From IMG/VR virus record IMGVR_UViG_3300032753_000044, positions 1 through 50,288 of that record: DNA of 50,288 nt; one strand, given 5' to 3'. The notes under the pieces were generated by a model that was not told where the DNA came from, did not search any database, and worked only from the letters and a program-made list of their open reading frames with translations. The translations under genes and the position numbers were made by a program. Positions within the stretch are counted from its first letter, which is position 1. Each line of letters begins with the position of its first letter. Below, in pieces: positions 23,108 through 30,964 of this stretch. The stretch comes from a virus.

Positions 23108-23115
23108 TATAAATA
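23108..23115 (+). promoter_or_regulatory. T4-type late promoter
   Basis: The octamer TATAAATA lies in the 59-nt gap before the purD-like gene, about 30 nt before its GTG start and before an AAAGGA Shine-Dalgarno. Confidence 0.65.
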
Positions 23116-23146
23116 GTAATAACTTTAATATTAAAAGGAAAATAAT

Positions 23147-24478
23147 GTGGTAATTCTCTCGATAGATCCTTTAGGGTTATCTCTTCACTGGTGTTTAGAT
23201 TGCATTGCTGCCGGACACACAGTTAAACTATTTACATCATCACCCAAGGCTAAACCGATTGGTGATGGTCTTGTGGACAAAATTGACACTTGGGGACATG
23301 CCAAAGCATACGCCAAGTTTGCGGATCTAATATTCGTGGCAGATAACATTGATTTCATGGATGATATTCTAGAACTTCGTAGGCAAGGCCTCCCCGTTTT
23401 TGGTCCAGATAAAAAATCTGCTAGGTTGGAAGTAGATAGAATGTATGGGCAAAATGTTATTAAAGAGTCGGGTAACAAAGTTATCCCATCTGTAGAATTT
23501 TCTAATTATGATCAAGCAATTGCTTATGTTAAGGCAAATCCAAATAGATATTGCTGCAAACCATGTGGTGAAGTTGAAGATAAGTCATTGACATACTTAG
23601 CAAAAGATCCAGCAGATTTAATTGGATTCCTAACTCGGATGAAGCGAGTTGGTAAGAAAGCTGGTGTAACCAAATTCATTCTACAAGAATTCAAAAAAGG
23701 CACCGAACTTGCTGTTATGGGTATGTTTGGTCCTGGTGGATTCAACAAATATTTCTGTGAGAACTTTGAACATAAGAAATTGATGAATGGTGATCTTGGT
23801 GTTAGTACTGGAGAAATGGGCACAGCTATAAGGTACACACAGAATTCTAAGTTAGCTGAAATGATGTTAAAACCATTAGAACCATTATTACATGAGCTAA
23901 AGTATGTTGGGTTTGTTGATATTAGTGTTATTGTTGATGAAAACGATGGTACTCCTTGGCCGATGGAATTTACTCAAAGACCAGGTTATCCTATCCATAA
24001 CATCCAACAACCATTAATCAATGGAGATCCTGCTCAATGGATGGTCGATCTTATCAATGGTAAGGATACATTTGAGGTGATTGGTCCTGAGACTTGTGTT
24101 GGTGTTGTTATGGCTAACTCAGACTTCCCATTTGCTAAGAAAGAACTCGAAGCATATCTAGACTTCCCTATTATCACAGATGATGTGAAAGACATTTCTA
24201 TGGTGTCTCCATGTGAAGTAAAATTATCATCTACTATTAAAATGGTTGATGATGAGATTGTAGAAGATTACCCTGAATGGGGTACTGCCGGTACGTATAT
24301 TCTCGTGTGTAATGGTATTGCTGATACAATATCAGAAGCAAGAGATAAAGCATATAAAGTAGTGAAGCAAATTAAATTAGGTAATGATCCAGCATATCGT
24401 ACTGATATTGGCGATTCATGTGAAGAAAGGTTAAAGAATCTACACAAGTTTGGCTTTTGTAAAGATTGGAAATTTTAG
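23147..24478 (+). CDS. PurD-like ATP-grasp ligase
   Basis: This 443-aa protein starts with GTG after AAAAGGAAA. The order is an N-terminal Rossmann-like domain, an ATP-grasp core (VKANPNRYCCKPCGE, LQEFKKGTELAVMGMF, EFTQRPGYPIHN for metal and ATP) and a C-terminal hybrid domain (ISEARDKAYKVVKQI ... YRTDIG). This is the layout of phosphoribosylamine-glycine ligase in purine synthesis. The canonical substrate loop GGREHAL near residue 10 is absent (DPLGLSLHWC instead), so the substrate may differ. Confidence 0.75.
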   Translation: MVILSIDPLGLSLHWCLDCIAAGHTVKLFTSSPKAKPIGDGLVDKIDTWGHAKAYAKFADLIFVADNIDFMDDILELRRQGLPVFGPDKKSARLEVDRMYGQNVIKESGNKVIPSVEFSNYDQAIAYVKANPNRYCCKPCGEVEDKSLTYLAKDPADLIGFLTRMKRVGKKAGVTKFILQEFKKGTELAVMGMFGPGGFNKYFCENFEHKKLMNGDLGVSTGEMGTAIRYTQNSKLAEMMLKPLEPLLHELKYVGFVDISVIVDENDGTPWPMEFTQRPGYPIHNIQQPLINGDPAQWMVDLINGKDTFEVIGPETCVGVVMANSDFPFAKKELEAYLDFPIITDDVKDISMVSPCEVKLSSTIKMVDDEIVEDYPEWGTAGTYILVCNGIADTISEARDKAYKVVKQIKLGNDPAYRTDIGDSCEERLKNLHKFGFCKDWKF

Positions 24479-24487
24479 GAACAGAAT

Positions 24488-24823
24488 ATGAAAAGTTTTA
24501 AAGAATTTACACAAATGGATGAAAGTGGGTTATCGGATATGTTTGCAGTCTTAAAACATAATCAAGAGATGAAACTTAGACCTGAATATCGTTATCATGG
24601 TAAAATAATCCCAGATGATAAAGTACCTAAAGGTTATACAAAACACCCAGAAACAGGATATATCGAACAAACTGGAACAACTCAACGCGATGATGATGAA
24701 GCTGAAATGAAAAGCCGTGCATTGCATCAAGCTGCAGAATTTGAAAGAACTAAAAATATGCCCCGTAAAGGTTCTCCAGAATCTGCAACTAAAAAATATT
24801 ATGGTAGACATTCAGGACTATAG
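24488..24823 (+). CDS. Hypothetical protein with capsid-targeting-like N-terminus, 111 aa
   Basis: The start MKSFKEFTQMDESGL resembles the T4 internal-protein targeting peptide (MKTYQEFIAEA), which is cleaved by the prohead protease inside the capsid. The rest is polar, rich in charged residues, and contains a VPKGYTKHPETGYIEQ segment. A packaged internal head protein is possible. AGGAACAGAAT precedes ATG 24488. Confidence 0.5.
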   Translation: MKSFKEFTQMDESGLSDMFAVLKHNQEMKLRPEYRYHGKIIPDDKVPKGYTKHPETGYIEQTGTTQRDDDEAEMKSRALHQAAEFERTKNMPRKGSPESATKKYYGRHSGL

Positions 24824-24834
24824 AGGAATATATT

Positions 24835-25116
24835 ATGGCAAATTATGATTTTCGGAATAAAGTTACAGGTGAAGTGAAAGAATATTCGATGTCCTATACT
24901 AAACTTGAGGGATTTAAGGCAGCAAATCCGGATTTAGAAATGTATTTTGCTGCTGAGAATTTACCGGTGTTGTCGGATGCTATGAGAATGTCTGTTCCTG
25001 GTACAAAGAAGGCAGATTCATCTTTTGAAAAATATGTTATCGCACCGATGAAAGAAAAGATTGCCCAAAATACAATTAAAGATGGTCACAAAACTCACGT
25101 TTCTCGAGAATGGTAA
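24835..25116 (+). CDS. Conserved hypothetical protein, 93 aa
   Basis: GAGGAATATATT precedes ATG 24835. MANYDFRNKVTGEVKEYSMS, LPVLSDAMRMSVPG, SFEKYVI and the C-terminal HVSREW are familiar from short T4-like phage proteins of unknown role. The N-terminus resembles an FmdB-like ribbon but lacks its cysteines. Confidence 0.6.
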   Translation: MANYDFRNKVTGEVKEYSMSYTKLEGFKAANPDLEMYFAAENLPVLSDAMRMSVPGTKKADSSFEKYVIAPMKEKIAQNTIKDGHKTHVSREW

Positions 25117-25120
25117 ATTT

Positions 25121-25501
25121 ATGAAAAAACTAATAATCATTTTAACAATAACATTATCTGGGTGCTCTTTAGTAAATTACATTCCCTCCAAATGGGATGG
25201 TAATGAAGCGGCCAAAGCTACAGATATCCAACAATTGTCCAGAACTCTTGATTGCTCGGTAAATACTAAACAAAGTATCGATAATCTTTATAGCAATATA
25301 AAGTGGCTAGAAACATATTCGCAATACAAAGGTTCACATGATATTGCATTAATCATGCCAACTTTGGTTAAGGGAGTTACAGAATTAAAAGATCGTAGTG
25401 ATAAAGGTCCAGTGACCCATATATACTGCGAACTCAAGAAAAAAATTCTAATCCAAGAATCTGATCAAATTTCAACTGCTATCCAAGGACGTTTCCTATG
25501 A
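25121..25501 (+). CDS. Small lipoprotein, 126 aa
   Basis: The start is ATG 25121, where a clear lipoprotein signal begins (MKKLIIILTITLSGC, lipobox LSGC, Cys15); the frame opening at 25061 lies inside the previous gene. The mature part is helical with two further cysteines. It could be an outer spanin-like or superinfection-exclusion lipoprotein, but no specific match is recognised. Coupled to the next gene by ATGA. Confidence 0.65.
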   Translation: MKKLIIILTITLSGCSLVNYIPSKWDGNEAAKATDIQQLSRTLDCSVNTKQSIDNLYSNIKWLETYSQYKGSHDIALIMPTLVKGVTELKDRSDKGPVTHIYCELKKKILIQESDQISTAIQGRFL

Positions 25502-25740
25502 GTACTTTATCTGAGTTGGTAAATTCTAATCAATCATGGGCCGCAGATCGTGCTGCTGCAGCAATAGAGATTCAAGATGCATTAAAAAGTGGCGATCTTA
25601 GTGCTGATGAGGCAAAAGAACTACTAGATAATCTAATTGATGCTGAGAAACTGGAAGAAGAAGCTACAGATGTTGTTGTGAGAGCAACATTAGTAAAGGC
25701 AATAACAGAAATTGCAGCATTGGCAGCAAAAGCAATATAG
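25498..25740 (+). CDS. Ala-rich helical protein, 80 aa
   Basis: ATGA-coupled. A predicted three-helix acidic protein (AADRAAAAIEIQDALKSGDL, SADEAKELLDNLIDAEKLEE). It resembles short structural or scaffold-like phage proteins, but no function can be assigned. Confidence 0.55.
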   Translation: MSTLSELVNSNQSWAADRAAAAIEIQDALKSGDLSADEAKELLDNLIDAEKLEEEATDVVVRATLVKAITEIAALAAKAI

Positions 25741-25826
25741 GTGTGGGATGTTAAGATTTAATATTGTGGTTTTGGGTAATGTTATACATATTCATAGATA
25801 AACTTTTTCAACTACCAAGGAAACTC

Positions 25827-26597
25827 ATGGCTCGTAAACCTTCAACCCGTTTAGTAGATATCCACTTTGAAGATACATCAAAATATCAAGCCAGTAATGA
25901 TAGAACAGCAACACCATCAAATCGCATCAAACTTCGCCTCGATGATCTAAAAACATTCAACCCACTTACAGAAAATCAAAAGTTATTTTTCAACTCATTT
26001 AAAGTTGGTGAATATTTTATGTTTTTATCTGGTTCTGCTGGCACGGGCAAGTCATTTATTGCACTATATAAAAGTTTAGAAGAGGTAATGGATAAAGGCA
26101 ATTCCTTTAACCAAGTTCTAATAGTTCGGTCAGCAGTGCAGACAAGAGATGTAGGTTTTCTTAAAGGGTCTTTAGAAGAGAAGACTTCGGTATATGAATT
26201 ACCTTATGAACAAATAGCAGATACTTTGTTTGGTAAAAAGGGAGCATATGGTAGACTTAAGGAACAAGGATACATTGAATTTATAACAACTACAGCAATA
26301 CGAGGAATTTCTATAGATAATTCTATTGTCATTGTTGACGAATGCCAAAATATGACCTGGGGCGAGTTATCTACTGTAATAACTCGTATTGGGCATAATT
26401 CAAAAGTTATATTCATAGGTGATACTAAACAAAATGATTTAACTAAAAGGTCTAATGAAATATCTGGGATGCCCGATTTTTTATTAGTTGCTAACAGTAT
26501 GAAAGAATTCTGTAGGATACATTTTACACCAGAAGATATCGTTAGATCAAGTTTAGTTAAATCATGGATAATTGCTTGTGAGAAATTAGGACTTTAA
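25827..26597 (+). CDS. phoH: PhoH-family ATPase
   Basis: ATG 25827 (MARKPSTRLVDIHFED) follows AAGGAAACTC; the upstream extension is hydrophobic and unlikely. The 256-aa product has Walker A GSAGTGKS, VRSAVQTRDVGFLKGSLEEK, Walker B-like SIVIVDECQNM and IFIGDTKQ, the PhoH signature. PhoH proteins are putative RNA helicase/ATPases; phoH is one of the commonest auxiliary genes of aquatic phages. Its effect on infection is not settled. Confidence 0.93.
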   Translation: MARKPSTRLVDIHFEDTSKYQASNDRTATPSNRIKLRLDDLKTFNPLTENQKLFFNSFKVGEYFMFLSGSAGTGKSFIALYKSLEEVMDKGNSFNQVLIVRSAVQTRDVGFLKGSLEEKTSVYELPYEQIADTLFGKKGAYGRLKEQGYIEFITTTAIRGISIDNSIVIVDECQNMTWGELSTVITRIGHNSKVIFIGDTKQNDLTKRSNEISGMPDFLLVANSMKEFCRIHFTPEDIVRSSLVKSWIIACEKLGL

Positions 26598-26635
26598 TAA
26601 ATAACACAACACCGAAAAATTTTAAAGGAAATACG

Positions 26636-27355
26636 ATGATTTTAACAGAAGAACAAAAAATTTACTCAGAAGATCTATTCATGTCATTAGTAGAAGCGGT
26701 TGCTGATGAATATTATGATATGAATGAAGAATATGAAATGACAGAAGAAGATGCGTATGTCACATCTATTCTTATGGATTATTTTATTGAAAACTATCAC
26801 CACATGTCATTGAAAGAATCAGCATATCAGTCATTAACTGGCATTGATCCTAACCAAGCACTATATGAAGAACTCATCGAGATGATGCTTGATGAGTCTA
26901 TCGGCACATTTGTAGCTGGTGCTGCTCATGGTTATAGAAACTATATTGCAAAGAGAAAGGCTGTTGGTGCTGGTAAAGCAGCTAGTAAAGCACAAGCAAA
27001 ACAATCGGATATTGGTAGAAAAAAATCATCAGCTTCTAGAAAATACACCGGTAAAGAGTATTCTACTAAAAGTTCTAATAAAGTAAAAGCTAGTGGGATA
27101 AAAGGCACATATCAACAATCTAAATTAGATACGTTGATCGCTAAACACAATGCTGCACAAGAACATACTAAATTTTTACAAGCACACCAAAGAGCAGCCA
27201 ATAAAGCAGTAAATGACCATAAAGCACACACAAAATCATTAGCTGATAAGATTGATTCACATATTGCATCGGTTAAAAACAAAGTTAAAACCGGTATAAC
27301 TACTGGTGCGCATAAACTTGCTGCTGTTGCTGGTAGAGTTGCTGGTTCATTATAA
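26636..27355 (+). CDS. Acidic/basic two-part protein, possible internal head protein, 239 aa
   Basis: Residues 1-95 are acidic and helical (MILTEEQKIYSEDLFMSLVE ... YEELIEMMLDES). Residues 96-239 are strongly basic, rich in Lys, Ala, Ser and His (KRKAVGAGKAASKAQAKQ, HKAHTKSLADKI), like a histone tail. The next gene has the same plan. DNA binding or packaging into the head is inferred. AAAGGAAATACG precedes the start. Confidence 0.6.
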   Translation: MILTEEQKIYSEDLFMSLVEAVADEYYDMNEEYEMTEEDAYVTSILMDYFIENYHHMSLKESAYQSLTGIDPNQALYEELIEMMLDESIGTFVAGAAHGYRNYIAKRKAVGAGKAASKAQAKQSDIGRKKSSASRKYTGKEYSTKSSNKVKASGIKGTYQQSKLDTLIAKHNAAQEHTKFLQAHQRAANKAVNDHKAHTKSLADKIDSHIASVKNKVKTGITTGAHKLAAVAGRVAGSL

Positions 27356-27364
27356 GGAACTGTT

Positions 27365-27994
27365 ATGAAAGAAGATTTGGAACTTTATGAATCGTTGATT
27401 GTTGACACTATTAACATTTTCTATGAAGATACATCGAATGTTGATCAGGAATTTGTAGAAAATATTCATATGAAATTTGTGGAGTATCGTCTACAATTAA
27501 CAGAATCTGTTACTGAAGAATCACTAAATGATGTTCTTATTGATCTAATCTTGGGTGAGGGTGCTGTTAGCCTTGGTGCTAAAATTGGTGGAGTATTCTC
27601 TAAAAAACAAGCACTGAAGAATAGAGTTGCGGTTGTTAAGGATTATCACGAAAAAACCAAGGCTCTACATGCACAATCTGGGGCTGATCTCGTGGTGGCA
27701 CATTCTAGAGTAGATGCTGCAGCAGCAAATAGAGCTAGATCTGGGCATACATTCTATTCAGCACATCTTGCACGAAAGGAACATCGTGCAGCGAAACGGG
27801 ATTTGAAACGTTTGGAATCAACACACAAATATCATGCTGCGTTGGTTAAACATTCTCATAACCTAGTTGGTGTTGCCACACGCAATTTGAATAAAGGTCG
27901 TCTTAGTGCACATGATGTGGATATTGGTGGTAGCACTAAATCGTTGACAAAACCAAATAAAACAGGTTCTGGTTGGGCCAGAGCACACTCTTAG
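27365..27994 (+). CDS. Acidic/basic two-part protein, possible paralogue, 209 aa
   Basis: An acidic helical head (residues 1-75: LYESLIVDTINIFYEDTSN, LNDVLIDLILGEG) is followed by a basic His/Ala/Lys/Arg-rich helical tail (LARKEHRAAKRDLKRLEST). It begins 9 nt after the preceding gene, and the shared plan suggests duplication. A shared virion or nucleoid role is inferred. Confidence 0.6.
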   Translation: MKEDLELYESLIVDTINIFYEDTSNVDQEFVENIHMKFVEYRLQLTESVTEESLNDVLIDLILGEGAVSLGAKIGGVFSKKQALKNRVAVVKDYHEKTKALHAQSGADLVVAHSRVDAAAANRARSGHTFYSAHLARKEHRAAKRDLKRLESTHKYHAALVKHSHNLVGVATRNLNKGRLSAHDVDIGGSTKSLTKPNKTGSGWARAHS

Positions 27995-28002
27995 GAATTA
28001 TT

Positions 28003-28719
28003 ATGAATAAATTATTAATTACATTGTTATTGTTATCAACTAGCGCATTTACATTTGCTGGAACTATTAATGATAACTGTCGGCAATTTACCGCAAATGG
28101 AACCCCACAATACAATGCACATGCGGGGGATCAGGAAATTTGTCATCTAAACTATGCTATAATCCATAGATGTGATGTTAAATCACCTGTTGCTGTATTT
28201 GAGCACTTAACAGTTGCTGTGATGACTGGTCCCGCGAAACGTAAAGACAACTTTCACTCTGATACATTAGTCACGCCAGAATGTTCTGCCACATTAGCTG
28301 ATTATGCTACTATCGGTAAAACACATGATCGTGGTCATATGTCACCTGCTGGGAACAATACCCAAAATGATACTATCATGAGTGAGAGCTTTAATTTGAG
28401 TAACATGGTTGCACAAATAGCCAACAATAACAGAGTTGGCTGGCGATTATTAGAAACTGCTGAACGCCAATGGGCGATGGCTGCTGGTACAGATTATTAT
28501 ATTATTTCTGGTGGCATCTATGATGAAGGTCACAGAGTGGTGGGGAATGGATTAGGTATTCCAACTAGATTATACAAGATTATCATCGAAAAGAATAGCA
28601 ATAAAATTCAAGCATGGTTGATGCCAAATGCATCTATTGGATCAGATTGGAAAAAATATGAAGTTTCCATTTCTGATGTAGAAGAAGCAACTAAAATGAA
28701 GTTTAATCTAGGTCAATAG
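28003..28719 (+). CDS. Secreted DNA/RNA non-specific endonuclease (NUC family)
   Basis: The start is ATG 28003, which begins a classic signal peptide (MNKLLITLLLLSTSAFTFAG). The 238-aa precursor has the beta-beta-alpha metal motif of Serratia-type nucleases, HDRGHMSPAGN with catalytic His112 and the metal-ligand Asn a few residues on (NNTQ...FNLSNMVAQ). It would degrade DNA and RNA in the periplasm or outside the cell. Phages rarely secrete such an enzyme; possible roles are nucleotide salvage or destroying incoming DNA of competitors. Its TAG stop abuts the next promoter. Confidence 0.9.
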   Translation: MNKLLITLLLLSTSAFTFAGTINDNCRQFTANGTPQYNAHAGDQEICHLNYAIIHRCDVKSPVAVFEHLTVAVMTGPAKRKDNFHSDTLVTPECSATLADYATIGKTHDRGHMSPAGNNTQNDTIMSESFNLSNMVAQIANNNRVGWRLLETAERQWAMAAGTDYYIISGGIYDEGHRVVGNGLGIPTRLYKIIIEKNSNKIQAWLMPNASIGSDWKKYEVSISDVEEATKMKFNLGQ

Positions 28720-28749
28720 TTGACATATATAAAGTATGGGTGCTATAAT
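28720..28749 (+). promoter_or_regulatory. Sigma70-like promoter
   Basis: TTGACA 28720-28725 and TATAAT 28744-28749 with an 18-nt spacer, directly after the nuclease TAG stop (TAGTTGACAT). It starts the operon that runs through gp33, gp59 and gene 32. Confidence 0.8.
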
Positions 28750-28898
28750 ACACCCATACTTTCAATTTACCGAGGAATGCCTATAAGATAACTGAAATAC
28801 CAATCCCGTTCGAAGTTCAAAAGCAAACGTTTATTCGAGAACTAGGGAAACGATAATGTCATTTTGATATTATTGTCACTGAAAAGTAGGAGAAAACT
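28750..28898 (+). other. Untranslated leader with a start-less remnant reading frame
   Basis: This 150-nt gap has no conventional gene. One frame is open from 28761 to TAA 28854-28856 and encodes a protein-like peptide (ITEIPIPFEVQKQTFIRELG) but has no ATG, GTG or TTG start. The ATG at 28777 is in another frame and stops after four codons. It may be a remnant of a small gene or simply leader RNA. AGGAGAAAACT at its end is the Shine-Dalgarno of the next gene. Confidence 0.4.
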
Positions 28899-29405
28899 AT
28901 GCGAGCAAACAAAAAAATGCTCTTATGTATAGTCATGTTGTTAGCGTTTAACGCTAATGCAGAAACAAACAAAAAGAACATTATATCAACAAAGAATTCT
29001 GATATAATATTGTTACATAAAACTATTATATCAACAAAAAAACCCGATATAATTAAATTAGACCCTAAACAGATATCATGTGTTGCGGAAACCATTTACT
29101 CTGAAAGTAGGGGGGAATCATTAACTGGTCAAATTTCAGTTGGATTAACCATTATGAATAGATCAAATAAAATATTCCACGAGCCCCCATGTAAAGTGGT
29201 GAAACAACAGTATACACAAAAACATATACCAGTTAAGGATAAGGAAGAATTTCATACCCTAGCTAAGAATGTTATGCTTGGCCAATACAGAAATGTTATT
29301 GGTAATATGGATTCGTTTGATTCATTCAAACACATTAAACATCCTAAAGGTAGCATTCGCATTGGGGGGCATTGGTTCTATAAAGCACTTAAAGGGGTTG
29401 CTTGA
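28899..29405 (+). CDS. Secreted SleB-like cell wall hydrolase
   Basis: The 168-aa product has a signal peptide (KMLLCIVMLLAFNANA) and a SleB/Hydrolase_2 domain from about residue 62: CVAETIYSESRGESLTGQIS with the catalytic Glu, VGLTIMNRS, HPKGSIRIGGHWFYK. Residues 25-58 hold an imperfect duplication (NIISTKNSDII and TIISTKKPDII). The enzyme would cut peptidoglycan from the periplasm, so it is a second murein hydrolase besides the GH19 endolysin. TGATG overlap with the next gene. Confidence 0.85.
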   Translation: MRANKKMLLCIVMLLAFNANAETNKKNIISTKNSDIILLHKTIISTKKPDIIKLDPKQISCVAETIYSESRGESLTGQISVGLTIMNRSNKIFHEPPCKVVKQQYTQKHIPVKDKEEFHTLAKNVMLGQYRNVIGNMDSFDSFKHIKHPKGSIRIGGHWFYKALKGVA

Positions 29406-29590
29406 TGTTTAGTATTGAAGAGTGGTATAATGGCAAAATAAAATTATTGCAAGAAGAAGTATTAGATTTTCATGGTATGCCAGAAAAAGGTTTACCTAGA
29501 ACATCTTACAATATGATGATCATCGAAGAGGATAATATCGATGAAATTTTGGAACTTTTACAGGATTATGTTGATGCCAAACGAAGATGA
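29405..29590 (+). CDS. Hypothetical acidic protein, 61 aa
   Basis: ATG 29405 overlaps the preceding stop (TGATG). The helical acidic product (WYNGKIKLLQEEVLDFHGMP, EDNIDEILELLQDYVDAK) may be a small adaptor. It overlaps the gp33-like gene at its end. No family recognised. Confidence 0.5.
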   Translation: MFSIEEWYNGKIKLLQEEVLDFHGMPEKGLPRTSYNMMIIEEDNIDEILELLQDYVDAKRR

Positions 29591-29795
29591 GATATTGTTG
29601 TTCAGTCGTATGATTGAAGGATTAGCTAAAAATGCACACATTACCTTATTAGAGGCCATAGAGCACTATTGCGAAGAATCTGGATTAGACGAAGATGTCG
29701 CATCAACTTTAGTATCTCGTGCACTAAAAGAAAAGCTACGAGAAGAATGTGTTGAACGGAATCTACTAAAGAAAGAGTCTAGTCTGCCTATATGA
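29574..29795 (+). CDS. 33: gp33-like late promoter transcription co-activator
   Basis: The start is placed at ATG 29574 (MPNEDEILLFSRMIEGLAKN). The 73-aa product has the gp33 core: a helix, then HITLLEAIEHYCEESGLDED and a helix ending in KLREECVERNLL. T4 gp33 links the gp55-bound RNA polymerase to the sliding clamp at late promoters. Its location just before gp59 and gene 32 and the TATAAATA sites in this window support the call. Confidence 0.7.
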   Translation: MPNEDEILLFSRMIEGLAKNAHITLLEAIEHYCEESGLDEDVASTLVSRALKEKLREECVERNLLKKESSLPI

Positions 29796-30388
29796 ATAAC
29801 AATGGATTGTTAACCTTTCAATTGTTCATGGCACTAAAACTACACTTCACAAAAGACTCATATGATTTTTTGAAGAGTGGGCCATTGAGAAGCATGAAAC
29901 AAGAAACATTTATACTTAGGAATGATAGGTTTTACTTCACTAAGTTAGCAGACAGATATTCTATAGATGAGATGCGAGATTTTTTTATTGCCAATCTACT
30001 AGTCAATACAGAACTATGGGTTGGTGATATGTTAACTTCCGGTGAAGATACATATTTAAAATGGATGAAGACAAAACAGAGTCTTTCATATACATTTGAG
30101 AATGATCTGGTTAGACTTATGGATTCTGTGGACACACCAAACGCTTTATTGAAAGTGGAAGAAGGGCAGTTTCCTATACTATTGACAGAATCTATGGGTG
30201 GTCGTATAGCACTAGAATCTATGTTGATATTAGAGTCTCTAATGGGGTTCTTCTCTATGTGGGAGAAGAAGATTGATGATGATATTATCTGGCCACAATA
30301 CTATCTTAAATGTATTAAGTATCTACCATTTATAGATTACGACAAAGAAAAATACAAGAAAATTGTACTCAAAACTATGAGAATATAA
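29792..30388 (+). CDS. 59: gp59-like helicase loader
   Basis: The 198-aa product matches gp59: YFTKLADRYSIDEMRDFFIANLLVNTELWVGD parallels the T4 YFFQKLSEKYKLKELALIF...NQDAWIGD block (both quoted in part), with an all-helical C-terminal half (IALESMLILESLMGFFSMW, IIWPQYYLKCIKYL). gp59 loads the gp41 helicase onto gp32-coated forks. It is adjacent to gp33 and gene 32 and ATGA-coupled to the former. Confidence 0.85.
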   Translation: MNNNGLLTFQLFMALKLHFTKDSYDFLKSGPLRSMKQETFILRNDRFYFTKLADRYSIDEMRDFFIANLLVNTELWVGDMLTSGEDTYLKWMKTKQSLSYTFENDLVRLMDSVDTPNALLKVEEGQFPILLTESMGGRIALESMLILESLMGFFSMWEKKIDDDIIWPQYYLKCIKYLPFIDYDKEKYKKIVLKTMRI

Positions 30389-30390
30389 AA

Positions 30391-30882
30391 ATGAATAAAC
30401 CAAAAATCAGTAAGATCTATCTAGATATGGATGGTGTGATAAGTGATTTTTCGAAGAGATATAAAGAACAGTATCATATGGAACCTCGCGAAGCAGAGAA
30501 ACATAAAAAGTTTGATGTATTCTTTAAACAATTCATCGAAGATCAGGAATTCTCTACACTAGATCTAATGCCTGATGCGTTGGTACTAATTAACTTCATT
30601 AAAACATTACCAGTACCCACAGAGATATTGTCTTCTACCGGCAGAGAAGAAAGTTATGCCTCGATATCTAGACAAAAGAAAATATGGCTAGAGACCCACA
30701 ATATACCATTTAAAGCAAATTTCGTGCCAGGTAAACATCTGAAATATAAATTTGCAACACCAGATTCAATTATCATTGATGATACTGAATCAGTTATTAC
30801 TGATTGGAGAAATGCTGGTGGTATAGCTATTTGGCACAAATCAGTGGTGGAGACCATATCAATACTCAAGATGTATGTGTAG
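30391..30882 (+). CDS. HAD-family 5'-nucleotidase-like phosphatase
   Basis: The 163-aa protein has HAD motif I YLDMDGVISDF (two Asp), motif II LSSTGREE, Lys in a later helix, and motif III SIIIDDTESVITDW. Such enzymes act on deoxynucleotides or similar phosphates. It starts two bases after the gp59 stop. The substrate is unknown. Confidence 0.8.
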   Translation: MNKPKISKIYLDMDGVISDFSKRYKEQYHMEPREAEKHKKFDVFFKQFIEDQEFSTLDLMPDALVLINFIKTLPVPTEILSSTGREESYASISRQKKIWLETHNIPFKANFVPGKHLKYKFATPDSIIIDDTESVITDWRNAGGIAIWHKSVVETISILKMYV

Positions 30883-30902
30883 TTTTTATCTGAGAGGAGT
30901 AC

Positions 30903-30951
30903 AACCGCAATAAAACCGTAATAAAACCGTAATAAAACCGAAAATCAACCG
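30903..30951 (+). repeat. 11-nt A-rich direct repeats before gene 32 (candidate autogenous operator)
   Basis: The pentamer AACCG recurs exactly every 11 nt (30903, 30914, 30925, 30936, 30947), with unit consensus AATAAAACCGT. The region is rich in A and poor in pairing, ends three bases before the Shine-Dalgarno AAGGA, and ends 13 bases before ATG 30965. T4 gp32 represses its own translation by binding an unstructured leader, so this is a likely operator. Confidence 0.65.
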
Positions 30952-30964
30952 AAAAGGAAACTAA

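Noticed and set aside
28800-28860. tRNA-like TTCGA sequence
   Set aside because: The bases around CGTTCGAAGTTC do not form a T arm with a proper acceptor stem or an anticodon arm.
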